This document shows, piece after piece, positions 35,193-43,547 of a stretch of 64,000 nt of DNA. Positions within the stretch are counted from its first letter, which is position 1. Each line of letters opens with the position of its first letter. The translations under genes and the position numbers were made by a program. This DNA comes from Gemmatimonas aurantiaca (GTDB lineage Bacteria > Gemmatimonadota > Gemmatimonadetes > Gemmatimonadales > Gemmatimonadaceae). The notes beneath the pieces were generated by a model. That model was given only the letters and a program-made list of their open reading frames with translations. It searched no databases and was not told the DNA's origin. Location: positions 248,001-312,000 of the forward strand of contig NZ_JBBCJO010000005.1 in NCBI RefSeq assembly GCF_037190085.1, written 5' to 3'.

Positions 35193-36719
35193 ATGTCGCT
35201 CTCGTTCCAGCTCCGTCACGCCGCGCCCGCGTCGCTGGCTTCGCTCGCCACATCGCTCGATACGCCGCTGCTGGCCGTCATCCTGCCGCAGGACGTTTCC
35301 CTGGACGATGTTGCGCTGAGTGGCGCGCTGGGCCCGCTGGATGCGCTGGTGCACGGCGCGCTGGGGCGTTCGCTGACCCGCCGCGATTTCCGGGGGGGAC
35401 GTGACGAGACGCTGCTGTTGGTCGGAGGGGAAGCCGGGGTGCAGCGCATCCTGCTGGTGGGACGCGGCAGCGCTCCGCTGTCCCGCACCGCCGCCCGTCG
35501 CGCCGCGGCCATCGCCGCGCGGCAGGCCACCAAGCTCGGCACGGGCGCACTGGCGCTCTGGATTCCCGATGACACCACCACCGACGGTGCGGCCATCGAA
35601 GGGCTGGTGATCGGTGCGGCGGCGGGAAGCTGGAGCTATCCCGACCTGCAGACCCCACCGCCGGAGAAGGATCGTCGCGCACGCGTGAGCGCGATCACCG
35701 TGCTCGCGGCCGAAGGCGCGATATCGCAGCAGGCGTTCGACGCCGGCGTGGCCATCGCCGAAGGACAGGCCATCGCCAAGCGTCTGGGACAGATGCCGGG
35801 CAATGTCTGCACGCCCGACACGTTTGCCGAGGTGGGCCGCGAGATCGCCGAACGCCATGGCATGCAGCTCACGGTGTGGGGCCGTCAGCAGCTCGCCGAG
35901 GCGAACATGGGGTCGTTCCTGTCGGTGGCGCAGGGCACGTCGCAGGATCCCAAGCTGGTGGCGCTGGAATACCGGGGCGGTCCCGCGGGGCAGCAGCCGG
36001 TGGTGCTCATCGGCAAGGGCCTGTGCTTCGATACCGGCGGGATCTCGATCAAGCCGGCGCCCGAGATGGAGTGGATGAAGTTCGACATGTCGGGCGCAGG
36101 TGGCGTGATGGGCGCGATGGAAACCATCGGCCGTCTCAAGCTGCCGGTGAACGTGGTGGGTATCGTGGGCTCCACGACCAACATGCCATCGGGTGAAGCG
36201 GTGAAGCCGGGCGACGTGGTGCGCGCGTCGAACGGCAAGACCATCGAGATCATCAACACCGACGCGGAAGGCCGTCTGGTCCTCGCCGATCTCCTGGTGT
36301 TCGCGAAGCGCTTCGATCCGGCCATCGCCATCGATGCCGCGACGCTGACGGGTGCGATCGTGATCGGTCTGGGGCACAACGCCGTGGGCGTGTTCGGCGG
36401 CGATCAGAGTGCCACCGACGAAGTGCTCGCGGCCGGTCAGGCGGCGGGCGAGCCGGGATGGCCGATGCCGCTGTGGGACGAATACAAGGAGCAGATCAAG
36501 TCCGACGTGGCCGATCTCAAGAACACCGGCGGTCGCGCGGCCGGATCGATCACGGCGGCGCTCTTCCTGCAGGAGTTCGTCGACGGATATCCATGGGTGC
36601 ACCTCGACGTTGCCGGCACCGCGTACTCCCAGACCGATCTCGGCTGGATTCCCAAGGGTCCCACGGGAACACCGGTGGGCACCTTCGTCGAAATCGTGCG
36701 GGCCCGCGCGCGTCGGTGA
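35193..36719 (+). CDS. pepA: leucyl aminopeptidase
   Basis: 508 residues, normal for the M17 family. The C-terminal catalytic domain shows G-K-G-L-C-F-D-T-G-G (metal-binding Lys and Asp), M-K-F-D-M-S-G-A, and the family signature N-T-D-A-E-G-R-L with metal-binding Asp and Glu. The N-terminal alpha/beta domain (about 1-170) is more variable. It removes N-terminal residues from peptides in the cytoplasm and forms hexamers. In some bacteria it also binds DNA. It is downstream of the tRNA pair and followed by a 12 bp minisatellite. Confidence 0.96.
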   Translation: MSLSFQLRHAAPASLASLATSLDTPLLAVILPQDVSLDDVALSGALGPLDALVHGALGRSLTRRDFRGGRDETLLLVGGEAGVQRILLVGRGSAPLSRTAARRAAAIAARQATKLGTGALALWIPDDTTTDGAAIEGLVIGAAAGSWSYPDLQTPPPEKDRRARVSAITVLAAEGAISQQAFDAGVAIAEGQAIAKRLGQMPGNVCTPDTFAEVGREIAERHGMQLTVWGRQQLAEANMGSFLSVAQGTSQDPKLVALEYRGGPAGQQPVVLIGKGLCFDTGGISIKPAPEMEWMKFDMSGAGGVMGAMETIGRLKLPVNVVGIVGSTTNMPSGEAVKPGDVVRASNGKTIEIINTDAEGRLVLADLLVFAKRFDPAIAIDAATLTGAIVIGLGHNAVGVFGGDQSATDEVLAAGQAAGEPGWPMPLWDEYKEQIKSDVADLKNTGGRAAGSITAALFLQEFVDGYPWVHLDVAGTAYSQTDLGWIPKGPTGTPVGTFVEIVRARARR

Positions 36720-36789
36720 TCAACTCGCAGACCAGTTCGCCGATCCGCGTGGCGATCCGCTCGATGATCCGCCTGGTGATCAACCGCGC
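36718..36789. repeat. six-unit degenerate 12 bp tandem repeat
   Basis: Units start at 36718, 36730, 36742, 36754, 36766 and 36778, each beginning GATC or GACC (consensus near GATCCGCCTGGT). It runs from the pepA stop into the segment before the chosen start of the next gene. In the +2 frame it would read four-residue repeats such as Asp-Pro-Arg-Gly, but no long ORF uses that frame. Confidence 0.7.
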
Positions 36790-36802
36790 CGAAACCGGAA
36801 CG

Positions 36803-38848
36803 ATGCGATGCGGCAGGACCGCGGTGGTCTGCACCATGGTGACTGTCATGACGGCGATGACGGTGCCTCTCTCGTCCGCGGCGGCGCAGGTCCGTCCCGA
36901 TTCCGCACGCGCGGATTCGGTGCGTCTTGCGTTGCCCATTCCTCCCCGTGACACCACGCCTGCCGAACCCGATTCGGTGATGCGGGCGCGCATTCTCGCG
37001 CGCAGCGACAGCGCCCGGCAGGTGTTCCTCGCCGATACGATCAAGACGCCCGTGGCGCGGTTCGAGATGCCGGCGGCTTCGCTGGACCTCTCCGATCGAC
37101 TGCGGTTCGATCGTGAGCAGATCCTGTCGTCGAGCGCGATGAATCTGGCAGATCTGCTGGACCGTGTGCCCGGTGTCACGACGTTCCGGAGCGGCTGGCT
37201 GGCCGGCATTCATGCCGCGGCCTACAACGGCGACGCGCGGCGCATTCGTTACTTCCTCGACGGCATCGAACTCGATGGCGTCGATCCGCGCGGAGCCGGC
37301 ACCATCGATCTCACGGACATTCCGCTCTGGACGCTCGACGAACTGGTGATCGAGCGCGGAGCAGGGGAGATCAAGGTGTGGATGCGCACACTCTCCGCCA
37401 CCCGGATCACGCCCTTCTCGCGCGTGGACGTGTTCACGGGCGACCTCAATACGAATGCCTTCCGGGGCTTCGTGGCGCGGCGTTGGCGGAATGGGCTGAT
37501 GTTCCAGGCGGGTGGCCAGCAGGTGGCCACGCAGTCGGGACGCACGTCGGCCTTCACGACGGGCAGCACGCAGCGTCTGCGCAGCGATGGCAACGTCCAG
37601 CTCTTCATGGGTCGCTTTGGTTGGGCGCGCGGCAAATGGAGCGTGGACGCCTACGGCCAGGGCGGGGCACGGGAGCGTGACGCGCATCTCTCGCGGGACA
37701 CCACATCGTTCACGAACCTGCCTTCATACAAAGGCGCACGTCGTGAAGGGTATGTACGTCTGGGATATGGAGATACCCTGTCGGGTCTCTGGTCGCAGGC
37801 GATGGTGCACGTGGCACGGGTGAAGATCGAACCGGACAGCTTCACCATCGGGGAAACGGTGTTCGGCAGCACGGGCGACACGACAGCCACCGATTCCATC
37901 GCGGCACGTCTGGATACGATCGTCGCCCGTACGCAGCAGGTGGTGGCTGTGGGGTATCGCGCCGACCGCTGGTCGGTATCGCTCACCGATCGCATCCGGC
38001 CGCTCAATGGGCAGACGCTGCATGCGCCGGCGGCCCGCGGCAGTTTTACCTGGCGTCAGTTCGCCGTGGGGGCGTGGGCCGAACGTTCGGGACCGGATTC
38101 CACCGATCGCACCGAGGTGACGGCGCAATTCCGTCCGAGGTCATGGCTGGCATTCAATGTGGCGCATGCCACCCGCACACCAACGCAGACCACCGCACGC
38201 ACACCCGTCGACGACTCCAGCAGCGTGCCGGAGTCGGGCTCCCTCGACGATTCGGGCGACCTGCCGGTATCGGGCGCCCGGCGTGCATCGAGTTCCCTGC
38301 GCGCGCAGGGGGCCATTCGCTACAAGGACCTCTGGCTGATCGGCGGTCTGTTCCGCGATGATGCCGTGCGGTATGCCAACATCGAGCTGATCGGCCTGCC
38401 CGGTGTGCTGCTGGAGGCTCCGGCGGCCCAGGGCGTGCTGGTGGGCGCGCGTGGCCGTGTGTACAAGGATCTGCGGTTCGACGTGTACTCGATACGCTGG
38501 AATACGGGGCAGTTCAGCCGGCCGCCGCTGCAGGTGCGCGCCGAACTCGCACTGGTCAGCGACTGGCTGCGCCGATTCCCCAAGGGGGAGTTCGGCATCA
38601 ACGCCCGCCTCTCGTACGAACTGCGCGATGCAACGCCGTTCTTTTACGGCGTGCGAGGCGAGGACCTCGATATCCGCATCACCGAGAAGGCCCAGGTGGC
38701 CACCGCGCACCTCGAGATCCGCATCCAGCGCGGCACGCTGTTCTACCAGTATCGCAATCTGTCGGGCGGTCAGTACGAGCAGATCCGCGGGATCACCATG
38801 CCACCGGCGGTGCAGATGTACGGGATGCGGTGGGAGTTCTGGAATTGA
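36803..38848 (+). CDS. TonB-dependent receptor-like plug-domain outer-membrane protein
   Basis: 681 residues from the ATG that starts a clear signal peptide (Met-Arg-Cys-Gly-Arg, hydrophobic core, Ala-Ala-Ala-Gln). A GTG overlapping the pepA stop and an ATG at 36764 are alternatives. After an Asp/Ser/Thr-rich region, a plug-like segment (about 115-205) has N-L-A-D-L-L-D-R-V-P-G-V and Y-F-L-D-G-I-E-L. The rest is a strand-rich barrel region of about 450 residues ending in an aromatic Phe-Trp-Asn. It is small for a TonB receptor, and no TonB box was confirmed. The substrate is unknown. Confidence 0.65.
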   Translation: MRCGRTAVVCTMVTVMTAMTVPLSSAAAQVRPDSARADSVRLALPIPPRDTTPAEPDSVMRARILARSDSARQVFLADTIKTPVARFEMPAASLDLSDRLRFDREQILSSSAMNLADLLDRVPGVTTFRSGWLAGIHAAAYNGDARRIRYFLDGIELDGVDPRGAGTIDLTDIPLWTLDELVIERGAGEIKVWMRTLSATRITPFSRVDVFTGDLNTNAFRGFVARRWRNGLMFQAGGQQVATQSGRTSAFTTGSTQRLRSDGNVQLFMGRFGWARGKWSVDAYGQGGARERDAHLSRDTTSFTNLPSYKGARREGYVRLGYGDTLSGLWSQAMVHVARVKIEPDSFTIGETVFGSTGDTTATDSIAARLDTIVARTQQVVAVGYRADRWSVSLTDRIRPLNGQTLHAPAARGSFTWRQFAVGAWAERSGPDSTDRTEVTAQFRPRSWLAFNVAHATRTPTQTTARTPVDDSSSVPESGSLDDSGDLPVSGARRASSSLRAQGAIRYKDLWLIGGLFRDDAVRYANIELIGLPGVLLEAPAAQGVLVGARGRVYKDLRFDVYSIRWNTGQFSRPPLQVRAELALVSDWLRRFPKGEFGINARLSYELRDATPFFYGVRGEDLDIRITEKAQVATAHLEIRIQRGTLFYQYRNLSGGQYEQIRGITMPPAVQMYGMRWEFWN

Positions 38849-38899
38849 GATTGACTGCCCCGCTCAGCCGCATTTCATTGCCGAAGCCATGAGTATGTC

Positions 38900-39787
38900 G
38901 TGATCCGATCGATGACCGGCTTCGGCCAGGCGGAGGGCCCGGTGGGTCCGCTGCGCGTCCTCGTGGACGTGCGGACGGTGAACCACCGGTTCTTTTCGCC
39001 GAGCATCAAACTGCCCGGCAGCTTCGGGCGCTGGGAAACCGATGTGCGCGAGGCCATGCGGCAGAAAGTGAGCCGCGGCCATGTGACGCTCACCGTGCGC
39101 GCGGAACGGCAGGCCGACGCCGCCATCGCGATCGACGAGACCCGCTTCGCGGCCGCCGCGAGTCAGTTGCAGGCGCTGGTGGAGCGTTATGGCCTTACCG
39201 GCGGCGTGGACCTCGCGAGCGTGTTGCGCATGCCCGAGGTGCTGTCGGCTCCCCGGGAAGACGAGGAAACGGGCACCGCCGCCGAACTGGTGGCCGTGGT
39301 GAGCCAGGCGCTGGACGCGCTCGGGCGTTCGCGGGCCGACGAGGGCGCCCGTCTGGCGGACATCCTGCGTCAGCGGCTCGATCTCATCGAGGCCGCGCTG
39401 GCCCGCATCGCCGCCCGCGCGCCGGAGCGCATCGTGGCCCATCGCGACCGCCTGCGGGCGTCGGTGAAGGAGCTGGCCGATGGGGTCGCGGTGGACGAGA
39501 CTCGGCTGGCGCAGGAGATCGCGATTCTGGCCGATCGCATGGACGTGGCGGAGGAGCTGGACCGGTTCACGGCCCACATCGCGGCCTTCCGCGCCGCTCT
39601 GGCGGAGGCCGGCGCGGACGCGGGCGGAGAGCCGGTGGGCAAGCGCCTGGGCTTTCTGCTGCAGGAGATGCTCCGGGAGGCCAATACCACGGGCAGCAAG
39701 GCCGCCGACGCGCCGATCCTCCACGAGGTGGTGGGGCTCAAGGAGGAGCTGGAACGGGTACGCGAACAGGTCGAGAACCTCGAGTGA
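38900..39787 (+). CDS. yicC: YicC-family endoribonuclease-like protein
   Basis: 295 residues from GTG, giving the family start Ile-Arg-Ser-Met-Thr-Gly-Phe-Gly; the ATG four codons later is an alternative. Conserved N-terminal V-N-H-R-F-F-S-P and the C-terminal DUF1732 block with G-K-R-L-G-F-L-L-Q-E-M-x-R-E-x-N-T and D-A-P-I are present. E. coli YicC cleaves RNA and promotes decay of the RyhB small RNA. The yicC-gmk-rpoZ order is a classic conserved cluster. The stop overlaps the gmk GTG. Confidence 0.95.
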   Translation: MIRSMTGFGQAEGPVGPLRVLVDVRTVNHRFFSPSIKLPGSFGRWETDVREAMRQKVSRGHVTLTVRAERQADAAIAIDETRFAAAASQLQALVERYGLTGGVDLASVLRMPEVLSAPREDEETGTAAELVAVVSQALDALGRSRADEGARLADILRQRLDLIEAALARIAARAPERIVAHRDRLRASVKELADGVAVDETRLAQEIAILADRMDVAEELDRFTAHIAAFRAALAEAGADAGGEPVGKRLGFLLQEMLREANTTGSKAADAPILHEVVGLKEELERVREQVENLE

Positions 39788-40431
39788 GCGCATTTCCGGT
39801 CATCCTGTCCGCCCCCTCGGGTGGGGGAAAAACGACAATCGCCCGTCGCTTGCTGGAGCGGCGCACGGATTTGGGTTATTCTGTCAGTTGCACGACGAGG
39901 GCGCCCCGTGATGGTGAGGTGGACGGGCGCGATTACCGGTTCCTGAGCCCCGAAGCGTTTCTGGCCGCGCGTGATGCCGGCGAGTTTGCCGAGTGGGCGG
40001 AGGTGCACGGCAATTATTATGGGACGCTGCGATCGGAGGTGGAGCGGGTGCTCGCCAGCGGTCGTCATGTACTCATGGACATCGACGTGCAGGGAGCGGA
40101 GCAGTTCCACGCTGCGTTTCCCGATACGGTGCTGGTTTTTGTGCTGCCGCCATCAGGGGAAGTGCTCAAGTCCCGATTGATGGCCCGGCAGAGCGAAAGC
40201 CGCGAGCGGTTGCTCGTTCGTCTCCGGAACGCGCGCGCCGAGTTGGGGGAAGTCGGTCGCTACCACTACGTGGTGGTGAACGACAATCTCGATCGGGCGG
40301 TGGATCAGGTGGGTGCCATCATCGAAGCGGAGGGACTGCGACGCGACCGGGTACACGCGGTCGAAGCGCAGGTCGAGGCGCTCATCGCGCAGCTCGAACA
40401 GGAAATTCACGTCTTCAGCAGGGGCGACTGA
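39784..40431 (+). CDS. gmk: guanylate kinase
   Basis: 215 residues from a GTG overlapping yicC (GTGA). P-loop A-P-S-G-G-G-K-T-T, GMP-binding S-C-T-T-R-A-P-R and G-x-V-D-G-x-D-Y-x-F, E-W-A-E-V-H-G-N-Y-Y-G-T, and D-I-D-V-Q-G-A motifs are all present. It phosphorylates GMP to GDP using ATP. A C-terminal extension (about 190-215) is charged and helical. Confidence 0.97.
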   Translation: MSAFPVILSAPSGGGKTTIARRLLERRTDLGYSVSCTTRAPRDGEVDGRDYRFLSPEAFLAARDAGEFAEWAEVHGNYYGTLRSEVERVLASGRHVLMDIDVQGAEQFHAAFPDTVLVFVLPPSGEVLKSRLMARQSESRERLLVRLRNARAELGEVGRYHYVVVNDNLDRAVDQVGAIIEAEGLRRDRVHAVEAQVEALIAQLEQEIHVFSRGD

Positions 40432-40434
40432 CGC

Positions 40435-40641
40435 ATGCAGGTTTTCACGCCGACCGACGTTACGAAGTACGCGCCGAACAAGTACCTGAGTGTGCTGATC
40501 GCCGCGAAGTTTGCCCGGGTGCTCAACGAGTTCCCGCGCGATCGTTCGTTGCACGAGAAGAAGCTCACCACACGTGCGCTCGAAGAGCTGTCCGCGGGTG
40601 ACATCGAATACAAGGTGGTGATGCGCCGTCGCCCGGCCTGA
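40435..40641 (+). CDS. rpoZ: RNA polymerase omega subunit
   Basis: 68 residues, starting 3 bp after the gmk stop. The conserved omega helix A-A-K-F-A-R-V-L-N and the L-T-T-R-A-L-E-E-L-S-A-G segment are present. It assists assembly of beta-prime in RNA polymerase. The position after gmk is standard. A strong terminator follows 22 bp downstream. Confidence 0.93.
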   Translation: MQVFTPTDVTKYAPNKYLSVLIAAKFARVLNEFPRDRSLHEKKLTTRALEELSAGDIEYKVVMRRRPA

Positions 40642-40662
40642 GTTTTCGCCATCGCAGTTCGG

Positions 40663-40704
40663 GGCGCCGGGCCGCAATCCACGGGATTCGGCGCGGCGCC
40701 TTTT
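40663..40704 (+). terminator. intrinsic terminator of yicC-gmk-rpoZ
   Basis: GGCGCCGGGCCG-type stem (40663-40680 with 40683-40700, one mismatch and one bulge) followed by TTTT. The next 100 bp lead to the UDG gene and show no other feature. Confidence 0.85.
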
Positions 40705-40810
40705 CCACCTCCGTCCTTCGCCGGTCCTCCTCCTCACCACGTCCCCGGTCGCCGTGTCGTTTCCGTGTCGTCCGTCATCGTCACTGATCATCTGAGGGTA
40801 CGGAACGGAC

Positions 40811-42031
40811 ATGGACGCCAGGGATAGACTGCGCCGCTACCTCGAGCAGCGCCGCGAGCTCGGGGAATCCGAGTACGTGCTCGACGGACTGTCGGTCGAG
40901 ACCGTGATGGAGATCGTGGGTGCCAGACCCGCGAATCCCAGGCGGGGCGCCGCCTCCACGGCGCGGGCAGGGCATGTGCGGGAAGACATGGGTGCTTCGC
41001 CGTCGCCCGGCGCTCCGCCGGCCGATGGTCGAATGGACGGGGCCGTGGCCAACAGCGATGCCGGTCACGATGCGGACCACATCGATGCCGGCAGTTCGGC
41101 ACCGCCGCAGGACTTTGCGCCGCCGCTTCCCGCCCCGCGATTCGACGATGCGTCGAGCACCGACTGGCGCGCGGCGCTGCGCGGGCTCGAACCATCGACC
41201 CCACGGCAAGGCAGCGGCACCGCGGGAAGCAGCGTGGGTACCCACGGGACAACGCCTCCAACGGCATCCGCTTCAGCGGCACCCGGAGCAGCGGGGTCAG
41301 AAGCGGCGGCGTCCGCTTCGCGTGCGAGCGCTTCCATGCTCCCCGCCTGGCTCGAAGCCCTGGACATTCCCGCTGGCCTGGACGCGGGCAATACACAGAC
41401 CGGACAGATGGCTCCGGACATCGCGCAATTGCCGTCACTCGACGCCATCGCGCGGCATGTCGCCACATGTCAGCGCTGCACGCTTTCGCAGTCAGCGAAG
41501 AACCCCGTGCCCGGCGAAGGCAATCCCCACGCCGATTTTCTCTGCGTGGGTGAAGCACCAGGCGCGAACGAAGACGCGCAAGGTCGTCCGTTCGTGGGTG
41601 AAGCGGGGCAGTTGCTCACGAAGATTCTCGGCGCCATCCAGCTGCCGCGTGAATCGGTCTGGATCTGCAACGTGCTCAAGCATCGTCCGCCGGGAAACCG
41701 CGATCCGCAGCCCGACGAAGTGCAGGCCTGCCAGCCCTATCTGCTGCGGCAGATCGAACTCGTGCGCCCCAAGGTGATCCTCGCCCTGGGCCGGTTCGCG
41801 GCGCAGACGCTGCTGCAGACGACCACATCGATCGGTGCGCTGCGGGGAAAGATCCATCGCTATCATGGCGTGCCGCTGATCGTCACCTATCACCCGGCGG
41901 CGCTGCTGCGCAACGAATCGTGGAAGCGGCCGACGTGGGAAGACGTGAAGCTCGCGCGCCGCATTCTCGATGCGGCCATGGCCGCCGATGGCGGCGCGTC
42001 GAAAGACGTCTCGGCAGGAGAATCACACTGA
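40811..42031 (+). CDS. family 4 uracil-DNA glycosylase with long N-terminal extension
   Basis: 406 residues. About 205 N-terminal residues are Ala/Gly/Ser/Pro-rich, low complexity and probably disordered. The catalytic part (about 215-400) has C-Q-R-C and the family 4 G-E-A-P-G-A-N-E-D motif, later cysteines for the [4Fe-4S] cluster (Ile-Cys-Asn and Val-Gln-Ala-Cys), and H-P-A-A-L-L-R-N. It removes uracil from DNA. Most family 4 enzymes are about 200-290 residues, so the extension is unusual. It heads the dnaB-radA operon (dnaB follows 2 bp after). Confidence 0.88.
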   Translation: MDARDRLRRYLEQRRELGESEYVLDGLSVETVMEIVGARPANPRRGAASTARAGHVREDMGASPSPGAPPADGRMDGAVANSDAGHDADHIDAGSSAPPQDFAPPLPAPRFDDASSTDWRAALRGLEPSTPRQGSGTAGSSVGTHGTTPPTASASAAPGAAGSEAAASASRASASMLPAWLEALDIPAGLDAGNTQTGQMAPDIAQLPSLDAIARHVATCQRCTLSQSAKNPVPGEGNPHADFLCVGEAPGANEDAQGRPFVGEAGQLLTKILGAIQLPRESVWICNVLKHRPPGNRDPQPDEVQACQPYLLRQIELVRPKVILALGRFAAQTLLQTTTSIGALRGKIHRYHGVPLIVTYHPAALLRNESWKRPTWEDVKLARRILDAAMAADGGASKDVSAGESH

Positions 42032-42032
42032 A

Positions 42033-43547
42033 ATGACCGGTCTGGTCCCCGCCGGCGCCGTGCAGTCGCCGGCTCCGCGTGATCCGTACAAGGAACGGCG
42101 TCCGCCCTGGTCGGAGGAAGCTGAACAGGCGGTGCTCGGCGCGATGCTGCTGGATGCCGACGCGATCATGCGCGCGGCCGAACACGTCGACGACACGATG
42201 TTCTACCGCGAGGGGCATCGCCGGCTCTATCGCGCGATGTTCGCGATCACCGAGCGCGGCGACGTGGTCGATCCGCTCACGCTCGCCGACGAACTCGAGC
42301 GGCGCGGAGAGCTCGAACACGCCGGTGGACGCGAGTATCTCGCGTTTCTCCTGGACGCCGTGCCCACGGTGGCCAACGTGGAGTACCACGCGCGCATCGT
42401 GAAGGAGAAGGCGCTGCTGCGCCGCCTGATCGAAGTGAGCACGGAAGTGGTACAGGAGGCATTCGAAGGACGGCTGACGGCGAGCGATCTGCTCGACAGC
42501 GCCGAGTCGCGCATCTTCGCGCTCGGGCAGAGCAAGGAGCGCAGCGGCTTCGCGCGCATCAAGGAGTTGTTGTGGCCGGCCATGGAGAAGCTCGAGCTGC
42601 TCTCGCAGCGCGATCAGGCCATCACCGGCGTGCCCTCGGGGTTCCTCGAGCTCGATCACATGACGTCGGGATTCCAGCCGGCCGATCTCGTCATCGTGGC
42701 GGCGCGTCCCTCCATGGGCAAGACGGCGTTCACGCTGAACATCGCGCAGCACGCCGCCATCACGGCCAAGATCCCGGTGGCGTTCTTCTCGCTCGAAATG
42801 AGCAAGGAATCGCTGGTGCAGCGTATGCTGGCGTCGGAGGCGCTCATCGACGCCCAGGCTTTGCGTAAAGGTGGTAGGGCGCTCGATGAATCGATGCCAC
42901 GTCTGGCGAAGGCGGCTGGTATTCTGAGTCATGCCCCGATCTTCATCGACGACACGCCCGGTATCACCCTGCTCGAGATGCGCGCCAAGGCGCGTCGTCT
43001 CAAGTCGGAGCACGATCTGGGACTCATCATCGTGGACTACCTGCAGCTCATGACGGGCCCGGCCGGCGTGGAGAACCGTCAGCAGGAAGTCTCGCAGATC
43101 TCGCGCGGCCTCAAGGCGCTCGCGAAGGAGCTGGGCGTGCCCGTGGTGGCGCTCTCGCAGCTCTCGCGCGCTCCGGAACAGCGCACCGGCGACGACAAGG
43201 GACGTCCGCAGCTCTCCGATCTTCGTGAATCGGGCGCCATCGAGCAGGACGCCGACGTGATCATGTTCATCTTCCGTCAGGAAGTGTACGCCGAACGCGA
43301 CGAGAACGGCCGACTCAAGGATCCGTCGCTCGAAGGACGCGCCGAGATCATCATCGGCAAGCAGCGTAATGGTCCGATCGGCAGCGCGCGGCTGTTCTTT
43401 CACAAGCAGTACACGCGCTTCGACAACTTCTCGCCGCGCCAGCCGCCGCCCGACATGGGATACGATGGCGGCGGGAGCATCGGCGGCGGATACGGCGGAC
43501 CGAAGCTCGTGCGCGGTCCGGACGATTTCAGCGGCACACCGTTCTGA
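42033..43547 (+). CDS. dnaB: replicative DNA helicase DnaB
   Basis: 504 residues from ATG 42033, 1 bp after the UDG stop; the frame is open upstream only through the UDG gene. N-terminal DnaB domain (about 20-130) and C-terminal RecA-like domain with Walker A A-R-P-S-M-G-K-T (about 223-230), F-S-L-E-M-S, I-I-V-D-Y-L-Q-L and L-R-E-S-G-A-I-E-Q-D-A-D motifs. No intein is present. The hexameric helicase moves 5'-3' at the replication fork. Its C-terminal Gly-rich tail ends with Gly-Thr-Pro-Phe. It shares TGATG with radA. Confidence 0.97.
   Translation: MTGLVPAGAVQSPAPRDPYKERRPPWSEEAEQAVLGAMLLDADAIMRAAEHVDDTMFYREGHRRLYRAMFAITERGDVVDPLTLADELERRGELEHAGGREYLAFLLDAVPTVANVEYHARIVKEKALLRRLIEVSTEVVQEAFEGRLTASDLLDSAESRIFALGQSKERSGFARIKELLWPAMEKLELLSQRDQAITGVPSGFLELDHMTSGFQPADLVIVAARPSMGKTAFTLNIAQHAAITAKIPVAFFSLEMSKESLVQRMLASEALIDAQALRKGGRALDESMPRLAKAAGILSHAPIFIDDTPGITLLEMRAKARRLKSEHDLGLIIVDYLQLMTGPAGVENRQQEVSQISRGLKALAKELGVPVVALSQLSRAPEQRTGDDKGRPQLSDLRESGAIEQDADVIMFIFRQEVYAERDENGRLKDPSLEGRAEIIIGKQRNGPIGSARLFFHKQYTRFDNFSPRQPPPDMGYDGGGSIGGGYGGPKLVRGPDDFSGTPF

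Noticed and set aside
36716..36802. GTG start for the plug-domain protein overlapping pepA
   Set aside because: It would place a repetitive, basic segment before a good signal peptide; the ATG at 36803 gives a normal Sec signal. Not fully excluded.
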